The notes: generated by a model from the letters alone, not told the origin. A DNA stretch of 64,000 nucleotides from Streptomyces sp. NBC_01549 (GCF_026339955.1 NZ_JAPEPW010000005.1:62001-126000), one strand, 5' to 3'. Counted from the stretch's first letter, positions 8,069-16,291 are shown. Program-made: numbers and translations.

Positions 8069-8775
8069 CGAGCCCACTGTGGGTCCATCGTGCGGGCCTT
8101 CGGGCCGGATTCGCCGCCGACAATGACCCAGTTGATTCGGGCGACGCGGGTCCACTGGTCTCCGGTGCGCTGCATCCCGTCGACCACGGCCCCTTCGGGA
8201 GTGTCCTGGTAGGGGTCAGTGACGTGGTGCCGCTGGGCAAGGTACGGCTCCAGGTCGAGCTGCTGCACCAGCGGTTCGCAGCTCAGGAAACGCACTCGGG
8301 CGTTGACCTGCAGGAGGAGGGGGATCCTTTCGTCGGCGCGGCGTTGGTCTTCGACGGAAGTGCCGATCCACACGTGGTCGGGCCACACGCCGCTCCAGGG
8401 CGCCATGGCGGCGATGTTCTCGGGGCGCTTGGTCAGCAGTTGCCAGCGCAGCCACGGGGTCTGCTCAATGAGCTGCCAGAGCCGCTTGCGGGCGTCGGTG
8501 ACCTGGGGGTGGTCTTCGAAGACGTCGGCCATGGAGGCCGTGAACACGCGCACCGGCGTGCCGCTGCGCTGTGCCTCGCGGTTCCAGGCGTGGGGCTTGC
8601 GCCAGTAGGCGTCGGAGAGCATCCGGCGCTGGCCGCCGCGGTTGAAGACGTCGTGGCCCCAGCGGCGGGCGGTGGCATCGGCGTAGCAGTTCCTGCAGCC
8701 GGGCGAGATTCTCGCGCAGCCCCACCAGGGGTTGAAGGTCTTGTCGGTCCACTCGATTCCGGTGTGGTCACCCAC
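7915..8775 (-). CDS. DUF5131 / phage Gp37-Gp68 family protein
   Basis: 286 residues. The diagnostic N-terminus is IEWTDKTFNPWWGC followed by SPGCRNCYADATA, a CxxxCxxC-like cysteine cluster reminiscent of radical-SAM enzymes. Later family blocks are ASMADVFEDHP, WQLLTKRPEN, WIGTSVEDQRRADER, RFLSCEPL and VIVGGESGPKARTM. The family is common in actinobacterial phages and mobile elements; its activity is not established. It is the last gene of a coupled leftward group and overlaps the preceding gene by 8 bp. Confidence 0.9.
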   Translation of the reverse strand: MGDHTGIEWTDKTFNPWWGCARISPGCRNCYADATARRWGHDVFNRGGQRRMLSDAYWRKPHAWNREAQRSGTPVRVFTASMADVFEDHPQVTDARKRLWQLIEQTPWLRWQLLTKRPENIAAMAPWSGVWPDHVWIGTSVEDQRRADERIPLLLQVNARVRFLSCEPLVQQLDLEPYLAQRHHVTDPYQDTPEGAVVDGMQRTGDQWTRVARINWVIVGGESGPKARTMDPQWARHVVRQCSDAGVPAFVKQMGSTFGESKGADMATWPLDLRVREFPTDGTVSA

Positions 8776-9247
8776 GGGCTTCGTCTCCTGTGTGGCTGGG
8801 GGTGGTGGTCGTCTCAGGGGTGGGGGCGTGGTTGAGGTAGGAGGCGTACGCGTTTTCCGCGAATCGCCACGCGGCTGGGGTGTGCCGTTTGGGCCGCCAG
8901 GGGGCGGGGGCGACGAGGGTTCCGAGTTCGCCCTTGCCGTGGTCGAGAAGGACGCCGATGCCCCAGTAGTTCGCCTCGGACAGCAGGTAGTCGCGGCGGG
9001 GTGGTGTGGGGTTGACGACGGCGCGGGCGCACATCGGGGCGTAGGAGCTGGCCCCGCCGATGCTGGCGCGGGTGCAGGTGGCGTGGACGGTGGCGAGGTC
9101 GACGCGGCAGGGCCGGATGGCGTGCCGGGTAACGAGGCCGAGGGTGAGGGTGAGGTCCAGGATGCCGTCGGGTGCGCGGCGTACGTCGTTCTGCTGCCGC
9201 TCGGTGAGGCCGTCGACGGGGACGGGGATGCCGGCGGGGAGGGCCAT
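8768..9247 (-). CDS. Hypothetical protein, coupled to DUF5131 gene
   Basis: 159 residues. Its ATG at 9247 overlaps the upstream stop (ATGA) and its end overlaps the DUF5131 start, so all are probably translated together. Visible features are a Cys-His region (VDLATVHATCTRASIGG) and a block YLLSEANYWGIGVLLDHGKGE that looks like a folded core. Family not recognised. Confidence 0.65.
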   Translation of the reverse strand: MALPAGIPVPVDGLTERQQNDVRRAPDGILDLTLTLGLVTRHAIRPCRVDLATVHATCTRASIGGASSYAPMCARAVVNPTPPRRDYLLSEANYWGIGVLLDHGKGELGTLVAPAPWRPKRHTPAAWRFAENAYASYLNHAPTPETTTTPSHTGDEARG

Positions 9248-9399
9248 CAGTGTGTCGAGCAGGGCGCGCTGCGAGTCGCGGATGTGCCCGAGCCGGCCTG
9301 CTGGCGGCGCGCGTGCTCAGCGTGGTCGATGGTCAGGTGCAGGGTCCCGGCAGGGTAGCCGCATGGCGACGGCACCGGGATCGGGATCGGGCCTGTCAC
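9247..9399 (-). CDS. Small coupled ORF, 50 residues
   Basis: Starts at GTG 9399, overlapping the DUF4326 gene's stop (GTGA), and its stop overlaps the next ATG (ATGA). Pro-rich N-terminus, then GTLHLTIDHAEHARRQQ. The two-sided coupling is the main evidence that it is a gene. Function unknown. Confidence 0.55.
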   Translation of the reverse strand: MTGPIPIPVPSPCGYPAGTLHLTIDHAEHARRQQAGSGTSATRSAPCSTH

Positions 9400-9809
9400 G
9401 TGCTGGTCCTCTCGGGAAGGGCGGCCAGCTCCAGCAGCACGGTCGCGTGGCAGTAGTCGGGCTCGCCCTTGGTGGGCAGTGAGCAGGTGCAGGCCAGGTC
9501 GCGGCTTTGGAGCCGGGGGAGGCCGGCGAGGACACGGCGTCGGTCGAAGGTCTTGCAGCCGACGGTGTAGGTGTCGGGGCCGTCGCCGTCCAGCCAGGCG
9601 CGGTAGCGGGCGCTGGCCTCTTTGCGGGCCGCGGTGGGGAAGTCCAGTTGCTGGGTGGTGCCGTCCGGGCAGATGAGGACGCTGCCTTCGATGCGCCAGG
9701 GGTTGCCGTAGCGGCTGCTGCGGTCGACGATCCTCGCGGTTCCGGCGCGCCAGCCCCTGGTGCGCATGCGTCGGATGCGTGTCGGCTTCGCCTGCTGATG
9801 GCTGGGCAT
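9396..9809 (-). CDS. DUF4326 domain protein
   Basis: 137 residues from ATG 9809 (AAGGA upstream). It shows the DUF4326 pattern: an early VDRSSRYGNPWRIEG, a central RYRAWLDGDG, and a C-terminal LACTCSLPTKGEPDYCHATVL that pairs Cys and His as in other members. DUF4326 genes are frequent in phages and plasmids; biochemical role unknown. First gene of a four-gene coupled group ending with DUF5131. Confidence 0.85.
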   Translation of the reverse strand: MPSHQQAKPTRIRRMRTRGWRAGTARIVDRSSRYGNPWRIEGSVLICPDGTTQQLDFPTAARKEASARYRAWLDGDGPDTYTVGCKTFDRRRVLAGLPRLQSRDLACTCSLPTKGEPDYCHATVLLELAALPERTST

Positions 9810-9889
9810 GGGGTTCCTTACTCCTGGTTCGGCTGCCGCCGCGGGCCGGGTCGGCGGGCGGACCGGGGTTGAGGGGGAGTGAGGCAGCC

Positions 9890-9923
9890 GGGGCGGCCGG
9901 GCTCGGAGGTCTACGGCCGCCCC
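9890..9923. terminator. GC hairpin after 9939-10283 gene
   Basis: GGGGCGGCCG at 9890-9899 pairs with CGGCCGCCCC at 9914-9923 around a 14-nt loop. No T-tract. Sits between two leftward genes. Confidence 0.5.
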
Positions 9924-9938
9924 GGGCCGATCCGGGGG

Positions 9939-10283
9939 TCAGGTGCGGGCGAGGGCGCGGCGGCCGCGGCGGTGCGGGGCCTGATGCTGGAAGGCCAGTG
10001 CGGCTTCGGCCTTCCGCTGCTGGGCGCGGGCACGGGCTTCGACGCGCGGCTGGAGGGGTGCGCATTCCTTGCAGGGCTTTTCGGTGCGTGCCTGATGGAC
10101 GCCGTAGCCCTCGATCGTGCCGTGTGGTGCGGGGACGTTCTGCTGGACGGCGAGGTGGTAGAGGGTGTCGGGGGTGATCTCGGTGCGCTTCTCGATCTCG
10201 TCGGCGGGCATGCCGTCGGCGAGGAGGTCCAGGGCGACGGCCTGGGACACGGTGAGCGCGCTGGAGGGGGTGGGGATCGCCAT
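9939..10283 (-). CDS. Hypothetical HTH protein with HGT...CxxC motif
   Basis: 114 residues from ATG 10283 (CAGGAG upstream). The N-terminal half resembles a helix-turn-helix (VALDLLADGMPADEIEKRTEITPDTLYHLA). The centre has HGTIEGYGVHQARTEKPCKE followed by a basic tail. A related HGTLRG...H motif with cysteines appears in the gene at 15190-15615. Probably a small nucleic-acid-binding protein (inference). Confidence 0.6.
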   Translation of the reverse strand: MAIPTPSSALTVSQAVALDLLADGMPADEIEKRTEITPDTLYHLAVQQNVPAPHGTIEGYGVHQARTEKPCKECAPLQPRVEARARAQQRKAEAALAFQHQAPHRRGRRALART

Positions 10284-10394
10284 CGGGGTGGCTCCTGGTG
10301 GTCGATGTCATCGGTTGGGCAACTGCGGGGTTCGGGTCCGCTCGTCTCGGTGAGGGCCGGGGAGCGGCCTGGGCCCGCCGTACGAGGCGGGGGC

Positions 10395-10423
10395 GGGGCG
10401 GCCGGGATCGGGTCGGCCGCCCC
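10395..10423. terminator. GC hairpin
   Basis: GGGGCGGCC (10395-10403) pairs perfectly with GGCCGCCCC (10415-10423), downstream of the leftward gene ending at 10432. Confidence 0.55.
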
Positions 10424-10431
10424 TGGGTGGA

Positions 10432-11037
10432 TCAGGTGAGGGCGGCGGTCGCGTCCGCGTCGGGCGTCGGCCGGCGGCTCAGGGATTCCAGCTCGGCGTG
10501 GCGCTCTTGAAGGCGCTCGATCGTGGTGCCGTCGGTCAAGGCGGTCTTGATCAGGTCGGCCTGGTACTCCATGCCGGCGAAGACCCCCTTGTGGAAGCGG
10601 CACTGGTCCTGGGCTTCGGCGCAGGCCTCGCAGTCCTCCCAGGAGGTGGGGTCGTACGGTGCCGTCTCCGGGCCGGGGAGTTCTTTGGGCGCCTGTCGGA
10701 CAGGGCTGTTCTCGCTGGTGGTGAACAGGTCCTCGCGCCAGGTGTCCGGCAAGTCGCTGAGGTACTCGGCGAGGGCGGCCGCGATGAGCGGGTAATGGCC
10801 GAGGAGGGAGGCCCACAGGCGATGGGCCTCGGTGGCCGGGTCGACGTGCGGCGGGAGTTGGTCGGCCTCTCGGGCGTACCGCTGGACGCTTTCGCGGCGC
10901 TGCTCCCACGTGCTCGTGTCGATGCCGGCTTCTACCGCGGCGCCGAGGATCTGCATGTCGTGGAGGAATTCCGGTGCGAGCAGTCGCTCGGTGAGCGTCT
11001 CGGCTTCGGTGGGATCGCGGCGGGCGAGTGCGGCCAC
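10432..11037 (-). CDS. Hypothetical protein, start region interrupted by in-frame TGA
   Basis: 201 residues from GTG 11037. Coding-like sequence continues in the same frame upstream (STAYCNADFWTQRTAFLTDQ) to an in-frame TGA at 11107-11109. Before that lie 13 more codons from GTG 11148 (VTDRPTHLKRLRL), which has a good ribosome site (AGGAGTG). The natural gene may be 10432-11148 with a nonsense change such as TGG to TGA. The protein is acidic and helical, with a Cys-rich segment (DCEACAEAQDQCRFH) that could bind metal. Family not recognised. Confidence 0.6.
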   Translation of the reverse strand: MAALARRDPTEAETLTERLLAPEFLHDMQILGAAVEAGIDTSTWEQRRESVQRYAREADQLPPHVDPATEAHRLWASLLGHYPLIAAALAEYLSDLPDTWREDLFTTSENSPVRQAPKELPGPETAPYDPTSWEDCEACAEAQDQCRFHKGVFAGMEYQADLIKTALTDGTTIERLQERHAELESLSRRPTPDADATAALT

Positions 11038-11304
11038 GGCCTGGTCGGTGAGGAAGGCGGTGCGTTGGGTCCAGAAGTCGGCGTTGCAGTAGGCGGTGGA
11101 GAGCAGTCATAAGCGGAGCCGCTTGAGGTGGGTGGGACGGTCGGTCACCGGAACACTCCTTTGCTGGGCTGGTGGCTGATGCCGTGGGCTGGGTGGCGTG
11201 CGAGGTGAGGGCGGCGGTCGCGGCCGCATCCGTCGACTGAGGTAGTTCTGTCGGCGGTGTCCGCGTGCGCGGTTGCCGCGCACGCGGAGTGGGCGGGATA
11301 TGGG

Positions 11305-11835
11305 TCAGTGCGCCCAGCTCGCGGGCACGGGTCCGTGGTCCGGGGTGGGGAGGGCGGTGTCGGCTGGCCTGGATGCCGGGTGGCGCATGACGGTCACCGG
11401 GACGGCGCCGGGTTCGTCGGGCGGGGCGTAGATCAGACGCCAGGTGTCCTCCCACTCGCACCCGCAGGGGTGGTCGGGGTGCGGGTGGCGGAGGTACACC
11501 GCGTGCGTGTGTACGGCGCGCGGGAGTCGGTCGATGGCCTCGCCGGAATCATCACCCGGGTAGCAGTGGAGGTGTCGCCAGTCGTGAAAGCGCTCCATGT
11601 AGGCGGTGGCGGCTTCGATGATGGCGGACCACGCGTGGTGCCCGAGGGCGACAAATGCGACCGGGTACGGGTCGCCGTACGGCCCCTCCAGGCCGCTGAT
11701 CTGCAGGTCGGCGTGGGTGAGGAATCCGCACTTCTCGGCGTCTTCTCCGGCGGGGGTCCACAGGTGCTCGGTCGGGTAGAGCGTGCCGTCGTCGGCCTCG
11801 TTGGTTTCGATCTCGTACAGGGCAGTGGGGGTCAC
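11305..11835 (-). CDS. Hypothetical protein, Trp/His-rich
   Basis: 176 residues from GTG 11835 (GGAGA upstream). The core contains YGDPYPVAFVALGHHAWSAI, then FHDWRHLHCYPGDD and HPDHPCGCEWEDTWRLIY. The spaced His and Cys residues suggest metal binding, but no family is recognised. It precedes the in-frame-stop gene and follows dnaN in the leftward series. Confidence 0.6.
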   Translation of the reverse strand: MTPTALYEIETNEADDGTLYPTEHLWTPAGEDAEKCGFLTHADLQISGLEGPYGDPYPVAFVALGHHAWSAIIEAATAYMERFHDWRHLHCYPGDDSGEAIDRLPRAVHTHAVYLRHPHPDHPCGCEWEDTWRLIYAPPDEPGAVPVTVMRHPASRPADTALPTPDHGPVPASWAH

Positions 11836-11908
11836 CAAGTCTCCGCAGGGTGTGTGGGCGGGGAGCCAGACGTGTCGCCGGCCTCCCCGCGGACATGGGG
11901 CCGGGTGT

Positions 11909-13030
11909 TCAGCTGATCCGGATCGGCATGAGGAGGTAGCGCAGCGCTTGCTCGTCGCTGCCGTGCCCGCGCAGGACGGCGGGTTTCGTGCTGGTGGTGA
12001 AGTTGAAGTCGACGGATTCGGCGGTGAGGGCGTCCAGGCCGTCGAGGAGGAAGGCGGGGTTGAAGGCCACGGTGAGTTCGTCGCCGTCGAGGTTGGTGTC
12101 GACGTTGTCCACGGCTTGGGCTTCGTCGCTGGTGCCTGCCTCCAGGACGAGCGTGTTGTCGGCGGCGAAGGTGAGCCGGAGCGGGGATTCCTTGGTGGCG
12201 ACCAGGGCGACGCGCTGGACGGCGGCCTTGAGTGCGGCGATCTCCACGGTGGCGGTGTGGTGGAACTCGGTGGGGAAGAGGCTCTGGTACTTGGGCAGGT
12301 CGCCTTCCAGGGCGCGCAGGGTGGTGGTGCGGTGGTCTGTGCGCAGCGTGAACAGGCCGTTGGATCCGGAGGAGTCCGGGAGGGCGAGGTCGATGGTGGT
12401 GTCGTCGGCGGCGGCCTTCACAGCGTCGAGGAACGGCTTTCCGGGCGCGAGCGCGGTGCGGTCGGCGGTGAGGTCGCAGTTCTTCCAGCCGATGGTGCGC
12501 ACGGCGAACCGGTAGCGGTCGGTGGCGGCCAGCGTGAGGGTGCCGTCTTCCTGGTCGTGGCGGAGCTGGATGCCGGTGAGGACGGGGAGGGTGTCGTCCT
12601 TGCCGACCGCGCAGGCGACCTGGGCGACGGCTTCGGCGAGGCCCGGGCCGGGCAGAGTGCCGGAGGTTGCGCCGGCTTCGGGCAGCGCCGGGTATTCCTC
12701 CAGGGGCAGGGTGGGCAGGGTGAAGCGGGCGGATCCGGCGCGCAGTACCAGGCGGGGGCCGGTGAGTTCGAGGTCCACGTTGCCGCGGACGCGAGCGACG
12801 ATGTCGGCCAGCAGCCGTCCGGAGACGACGGCGCGTCCGTCGTCGGCGACGGTGGCGGGGACGACGGTGTCGGCGGAGATGTCGTAGTCGAAGCTGCTGA
12901 CGCGCAGGGTGCCGTCGCGGGCGTCCAAGAGGAGCCCGGCGAGGACGGGGGCGACCGGCCGGGCGGGGAGGCTGCGGGCGGCGTAGCCGCCGGCGGAGGC
13001 GAGGTCGGCGTGGTCCAGGATGAGCTTCAC
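11909..13030 (-). CDS. dnaN: DNA polymerase III sliding clamp (beta subunit) homologue
   Basis: 373 residues, full length for bacterial DnaN. The three clamp folds are visible in order: MKLILDHADLASAGGYAARS, the middle domain (LPVLTGIQLRHDQEDGTLTL, AATDRYRFAV), and the third domain ending in ALRYLLMPIRI, close to the usual C-terminal MPM/LPIR ending. The clamp tethers DNA polymerase to the template. It lies among mobile-element genes rather than beside dnaA/recF, so it is a second, accessory clamp. Large actinomycete plasmids and phages can carry such copies, presumably to help their own replication (inference). Confidence 0.93.
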   Translation of the reverse strand: MKLILDHADLASAGGYAARSLPARPVAPVLAGLLLDARDGTLRVSSFDYDISADTVVPATVADDGRAVVSGRLLADIVARVRGNVDLELTGPRLVLRAGSARFTLPTLPLEEYPALPEAGATSGTLPGPGLAEAVAQVACAVGKDDTLPVLTGIQLRHDQEDGTLTLAATDRYRFAVRTIGWKNCDLTADRTALAPGKPFLDAVKAAADDTTIDLALPDSSGSNGLFTLRTDHRTTTLRALEGDLPKYQSLFPTEFHHTATVEIAALKAAVQRVALVATKESPLRLTFAADNTLVLEAGTSDEAQAVDNVDTNLDGDELTVAFNPAFLLDGLDALTAESVDFNFTTSTKPAVLRGHGSDEQALRYLLMPIRIS

Positions 13031-13103
13031 GGAACGGTTCCTGTCTGTGGTGTTGATGGTGGTCCGTGGGGGGGGCGGTCGCGTGCGGGCGACCGGCCGG
13101 GGG

Positions 13104-13208
13104 TTAGTGGGAGAGGCGGAGGAGTTCTTCGATCCGCTGGACTTCGTCGCCGCGGCTGCCGTGGACGGTGGCGTGGCGGACGACGGTGGGTTCGGCCGGG
13201 GCGGTCAC
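13104..13208 (-). CDS. Small coupled ORF, 34 residues
   Basis: GTG 13208 overlaps the stop of the upstream gene (GTGA). Reads VTAPAEPTVVRHATV...EVQRIEELLRLSH. Coupling and codon pattern support it; function unknown. Confidence 0.4.
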   Translation of the reverse strand: MTAPAEPTVVRHATVHGSRGDEVQRIEELLRLSH

Positions 13209-13849
13209 CGGGACTCCGCGGCCTCAAGGCGTGCGGTGAGGTGCGGGTTGGCGGCGGTGATGTCGTCCAGGAGGGTGCGGCTGGGCTTCCACAGGCGCTG
13301 CGATCCGGTGGCGTGGACCGGCTCGGCGAGAGGCTGGACGTGGGCGAGCTTCCAGTGGAAGCAGCCGTGTTCGGACCAGCGGGTGCATGCGCCGTCGTCG
13401 GCGTGGACGCCGGCGAGGTCGGCGACGGCGACGACGTGCCCCTGGACCGGCTGGTAGTCGTCAGGCAGAGCGTCGCGTACGGCGGGCAGGGCCAGGGCCT
13501 GCTTGTCGATGGTTTGGCCGCCGTGGATGAGGAGGGTTCCGCGCCAGCCGGTGCTCCACACCCGGTTCTCGATGCGTTTGGCGATCTCCTCGTCGGTGAG
13601 GGCGATCAGGTCCGACCAGGGCGGCTGGATCGTCAGGGCGCGGATCTTGGTGGGGTTCGGCTCGGCGGGGGCGGCCTGGTGGGGGGAGCTGATGGCCTGC
13701 CCGAGCGCCTCGAAGTTGAGGCGCCGCTGCTCGGGTGTGATCGGTGCCGGTCGTTGGGGGGCGGTGAAGAGGGCGCCGGTGGGGACGGCTTCGTGGCGGG
13801 CCCGGGCGTACAGCGCAGCGTCGTGGGCGTCCGCGAGCGTGACGGTCAC
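13205..13849 (-). CDS. ASCH/PUA-like domain protein
   Basis: 214 residues from GTG 13849, overlapping the upstream stop (GTGA), with GAGGAAT as ribosome site. The middle reads KIRALTIQPPWSDLIALTDE, then NRVWSTGWRGTLLIHGGQ, GHVVAVADLAGVHAD and HWKLAHVQPLAEPV. This is the order of blocks in ASCH-type PUA-fold proteins, which are thought to bind RNA or modified nucleotides. The assignment rests on pattern only. Confidence 0.65.
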   Translation of the reverse strand: MTVTLADAHDAALYARARHEAVPTGALFTAPQRPAPITPEQRRLNFEALGQAISSPHQAAPAEPNPTKIRALTIQPPWSDLIALTDEEIAKRIENRVWSTGWRGTLLIHGGQTIDKQALALPAVRDALPDDYQPVQGHVVAVADLAGVHADDGACTRWSEHGCFHWKLAHVQPLAEPVHATGSQRLWKPSRTLLDDITAANPHLTARLEAAESR

Positions 13850-14133
13850 CGGGATTCCTCCTGCTGTCCGGGCTCCGTCTTGAAGACGGGGGTGCGGCCG
13901 ACGGCGATCAGCAGCAGCTGGAGGGCGGCGCCGGGGTGGCTGTGCTCCTGGGTGGCGGGCAGCCCGCACCAGAAGCAGTCGGCTTCCGCGCCGGCCCAGC
14001 TGGTGGAGCAGCGGGAGCAGTTGAAGCTGGGGCCGCGGCGGGGTGTGGGGCGGCGGCGGTTGAGGCCGATGGCGCGCATGCGGGCGGCGGCGGCCGGGTT
14101 GGGGGAGTGGGCGGTGGCGTGCTGGGACGGCAT
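13846..14133 (-). CDS. Small zinc-ribbon protein
   Basis: 95 residues. Four cysteines in the pattern NCSRC...CFWCG form a probable zinc ribbon, with a basic N-terminus (NRRRPTPRRG). The gene is translationally coupled to the ASCH-like gene. Likely nucleic-acid binding; family not named. Confidence 0.6.
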   Translation of the reverse strand: MPSQHATAHSPNPAAAARMRAIGLNRRRPTPRRGPSFNCSRCSTSWAGAEADCFWCGLPATQEHSHPGAALQLLLIAVGRTPVFKTEPGQQEESR

Positions 14134-14173
14134 GATGAGGGTGCTCCTCTCGCCTGAGGGCGGGGTGGTGTGG

Positions 14174-14220
14174 CCCGGGACGGCCAGCTGGTTTCTCAGG
14201 CCGAAGGCGGCCGTCCCGGG
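14174..14220. terminator. GC hairpin
   Basis: CCCGGGACGGCC (14174-14185) pairs perfectly with GGCCGTCCCGGG (14209-14220), just after the stop of the leftward gene at 14227-14481. Confidence 0.55.
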
Positions 14221-14226
14221 GTGGAT

Positions 14227-14481
14227 TCAGGTGGGTGTCCTGGGCTCGGACTCGAAGTGGAGGGTGTGGGCCAGGACGATCGGGTTGAGGGCGAGGACGT
14301 CGTCGTAGCGGGGGTCGATCGCTGCGCCGTGGCGGGCGGCCTGCTCGGTCGGGGTGTCGGCGATCTTGCGGGCGGCGGCGCGGGCGGTGACCGCGTCGGT
14401 GGCGTCTTTGATGACGTAGCTGTGGCGGGTGCCGGCCTCATCCAGCAGGCGGAAGGTCACCAGCCACGGGTCGGAGTACAT
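14227..14481 (-). CDS. Small hypothetical protein
   Basis: 84 residues from ATG 14481. An alpha/beta-looking N-terminus (WLVTFRLLDEAGTRHSYVIK) is followed by a helix (DAVTARAAARKIADT). It sits alone between hairpins in the leftward series. Family not recognised. Confidence 0.55.
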   Translation of the reverse strand: MYSDPWLVTFRLLDEAGTRHSYVIKDATDAVTARAAARKIADTPTEQAARHGAAIDPRYDDVLALNPIVLAHTLHFESEPRTPT

Positions 14482-14517
14482 CGCTGTCGTCCGTGCACGG
14501 GGCGGTGGCGAGCGGGC

Positions 14518-15081
14518 CTAGAGGGGCGGCTCGACGCTGCTGTGGGCGGGGTCGGCGTAGCTGCTGGCGCGGATCCGCAGCCGGTAGTCGCAGTCGACGG
14601 GGGCGCCGGGGTCGGTGTCGAGTTCGTCCAGCAGGACGATCAGGTGGTCCTCGTCGGCCAGTTCCACGCTGAGGTAGGTGCCGCAGGAGCAGGGGGCGAT
14701 GAGGGTGAGGACGTGGGCCAGGCCGCCGTCCTCGTCGGCGCCTTCGTCGCGGCGGGTGTAGTGGAGCCACCAGCCGCGCTGTCCGTCGGCGGAGCCGAGG
14801 TAGGTGACGGCGGAGGCCATCAACTGCCGTTCCGGGACGGGCGGGTGGCCGGTCCAGGACATGGGCTGCACCACGGTGTCGAGGGTGTCGGGCATGGTGC
14901 CGGTGAGGACGGCGTCGGCGTTCAGGACGGCCTGGAAGGCGGCCTCTTCGTCGCGCTGCTGCTCGCGCTGGGACAGGTCGAAGGCCTGTACCCGCTGGTG
15001 CAGGGCGACGATCGGCTCAGGGCCGGTGTCGTCGTGAGGACGGTCGTCCTTGGAGGCGGGGGCGAATTGAAGAACGGTCAT
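14518..15081 (-). CDS. Hypothetical protein, paralogue of 17904-18392 product
   Basis: 187 residues from ATG 15081 (GGAGG upstream). The shared core is DTVVQPMSWTGHPPVPERQL, then WWLHYTRRDEG, VLTLIAPCSCGTYLSVEL and EDHLIVLLDELD. The gene at 17904-18392 repeats this order (VLEDMDWAGQTS, LWLHHTLHISE, VLTLIVPCACGRGYVDFQL, EEDLMEILADL). The conserved CxC may bind metal. Family unnamed. Confidence 0.65.
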   Translation of the reverse strand: MTVLQFAPASKDDRPHDDTGPEPIVALHQRVQAFDLSQREQQRDEEAAFQAVLNADAVLTGTMPDTLDTVVQPMSWTGHPPVPERQLMASAVTYLGSADGQRGWWLHYTRRDEGADEDGGLAHVLTLIAPCSCGTYLSVELADEDHLIVLLDELDTDPGAPVDCDYRLRIRASSYADPAHSSVEPPL

Positions 15082-15124
15082 GAGGGTGGTCCTCCTTTCG
15101 GGGGTTCCTGCGGGGCCGGTCGGT

Positions 15125-15177
15125 CTGTCCGGTCCTCCGCACCGCCCCAACCCGCAGGCGGGGTTGGGGCGGCACGG
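15125..15177. repeat. Intergenic hairpin repeat, copy 1
   Basis: Begins CTGTCCGGTCCTCCGCACCG and folds CCGCCCCAACCC against GGGTTGGGGCGG. Related copies at 18429-18480, 20301-20350 and 21182-21233. Confidence 0.65.
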
Positions 15178-15189
15178 GCGGCCGTCAGC

Positions 15190-15615
15190 TCAGGCGGCGG
15201 CGTTGTCCATGCGGAGTTCGGCGAGCGCGATTCCGTAGGTGGCGCAGGAGCCGGAGCAGTAGTCGCGGGCGGGCTCGGTCGATCCGGCCACGTGGACGCG
15301 GACCCAGCCGCGCTGCTTGGCGAAGCGGCCGACGGCTTCTTGGCCGCAGCCGTCGGTGGTGCAGGCCTCCCGTACGGCGGTGTTCGCCTCCGGGCGGGAG
15401 GTGCCGGCGGCGAACTGCCCGCCGTTCCACTTGTGCTGTCCGGTGGCCCGGGGCGAGCGACCGGACTGCCGCGCCTCGGACTTCGCTTGTTCGTCGTCCC
15501 GCTTGGCCTGCAGGCAGCCGCATGCTTCGGTCGCGGGGACCTTCCTGCGGGTGTGCTGGCGGTGGCCGCGCAGGGTCCCGTGCTCGATGCCTTCTTCGTT
15601 ACCGATCAGGCTCAC
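15190..15615 (-). CDS. Hypothetical zinc-binding protein
   Basis: 141 residues from GTG 15615, overlapping the upstream stop. The N-terminus has EHGTLRGHRQHTRRK followed by ACGCLQAKRDDEQ, a degenerate form of the HGT...CxxC motif also seen at 9939-10283. The C-terminus has ACTTDGCGQEA and DYCSGSCATYG, a second Cys set. Probably a nucleic-acid-binding zinc protein; no family named. Confidence 0.6.
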   Translation of the reverse strand: MSLIGNEEGIEHGTLRGHRQHTRRKVPATEACGCLQAKRDDEQAKSEARQSGRSPRATGQHKWNGGQFAAGTSRPEANTAVREACTTDGCGQEAVGRFAKQRGWVRVHVAGSTEPARDYCSGSCATYGIALAELRMDNAAA

Positions 15616-15908
15616 GGTGCGGTTCCTTCCTGGGTGTTGGGGTTCGGGCTGGTCGGCTGCTGCAGGTCCATGAGGGCCAGGAACTCCCGGCCGAGTTCGG
15701 CATCGGCGAGGATCACGCGCAGGATCGAGGCGAAGCCGTCACGTTCGATCTGGTTGAGGCGGTCGAACACCGCGTGGGCGTCGCGGTGGACGCCGACGGC
15801 CTTCAGGTAGTCGGCCTCGGTGGTGACGGTGCGTTTGGCGCCGCACCGGCCGCAGCTAAAGGTCGCCTGGTCCCATCCCTGCTCTGTCGTGGGGGAAGGC
15901 GCACTCAC
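15612..15908 (-). CDS. Small zinc-finger-like protein
   Basis: 98 residues from GTG 15908, coupled at both ends by GTGA overlaps. A FSCGRCGAKRTVTTEADYL segment near the start looks like a zinc knuckle, followed by a helix-rich region (VFDRLNQIERDGFASILRVI). Unknown function. Confidence 0.55.
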   Translation of the reverse strand: MSAPSPTTEQGWDQATFSCGRCGAKRTVTTEADYLKAVGVHRDAHAVFDRLNQIERDGFASILRVILADAELGREFLALMDLQQPTSPNPNTQEGTAP

Positions 15909-16291
15909 TGGTCGCCTCCGTCCTGCGAGGCGACGGGGGAGGGGAGTTGGGCGAGCAGCAGGCGGAGGGTCTGTGCCATCACCACGGCGGGTTCGGTGAG
16001 GTTGCCGCAGGACAGCCAGTGGGCGAGGTCGCGGTGCCCGGTGATGTCCGCGGTGTAGATCGCGGTCGGCGTGCGTCCGTCGCCGCCGTCGATCCACGCC
16101 TGCAGGGTGATGCGGCAGGTCTCGGGGTCGGGGTCGGCGCCGACCGACCGGCGTGTGCCGGCGTTGGCGAGGATCGCGGCCGGAGCGCCGGGGCCCATGG
16201 TCGGCTCCCAGGTCTCCCCGAGCCCGGCGCGCAGTGCGTCGCCGAGCCGTTCGACCGGGTCCCCGTTCGGTTCGATGAGGGGTGCGTTCAC
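15905..16291 (-). CDS. Hypothetical protein in coupled cluster
   Basis: 128 residues from GTG 16291, overlapping the ATPase stop (GTGA). Blocks include CRITLQAWIDGGDGRTPTAI and DITGHRDLAHWLSCGNLTEP. The translation chain with the genes on either side suggests shared expression. Family not recognised. Confidence 0.55.
   Translation of the reverse strand: MNAPLIEPNGDPVERLGDALRAGLGETWEPTMGPGAPAAILANAGTRRSVGADPDPETCRITLQAWIDGGDGRTPTAIYTADITGHRDLAHWLSCGNLTEPAVVMAQTLRLLLAQLPSPVASQDGGDQ

Noticed and set aside
11783..14308. Plus-strand open frame of 841 codons
   Set aside because: It runs antisense through dnaN and neighbours, is Gly/Val/Glu-rich from GC bias, and has no domain.
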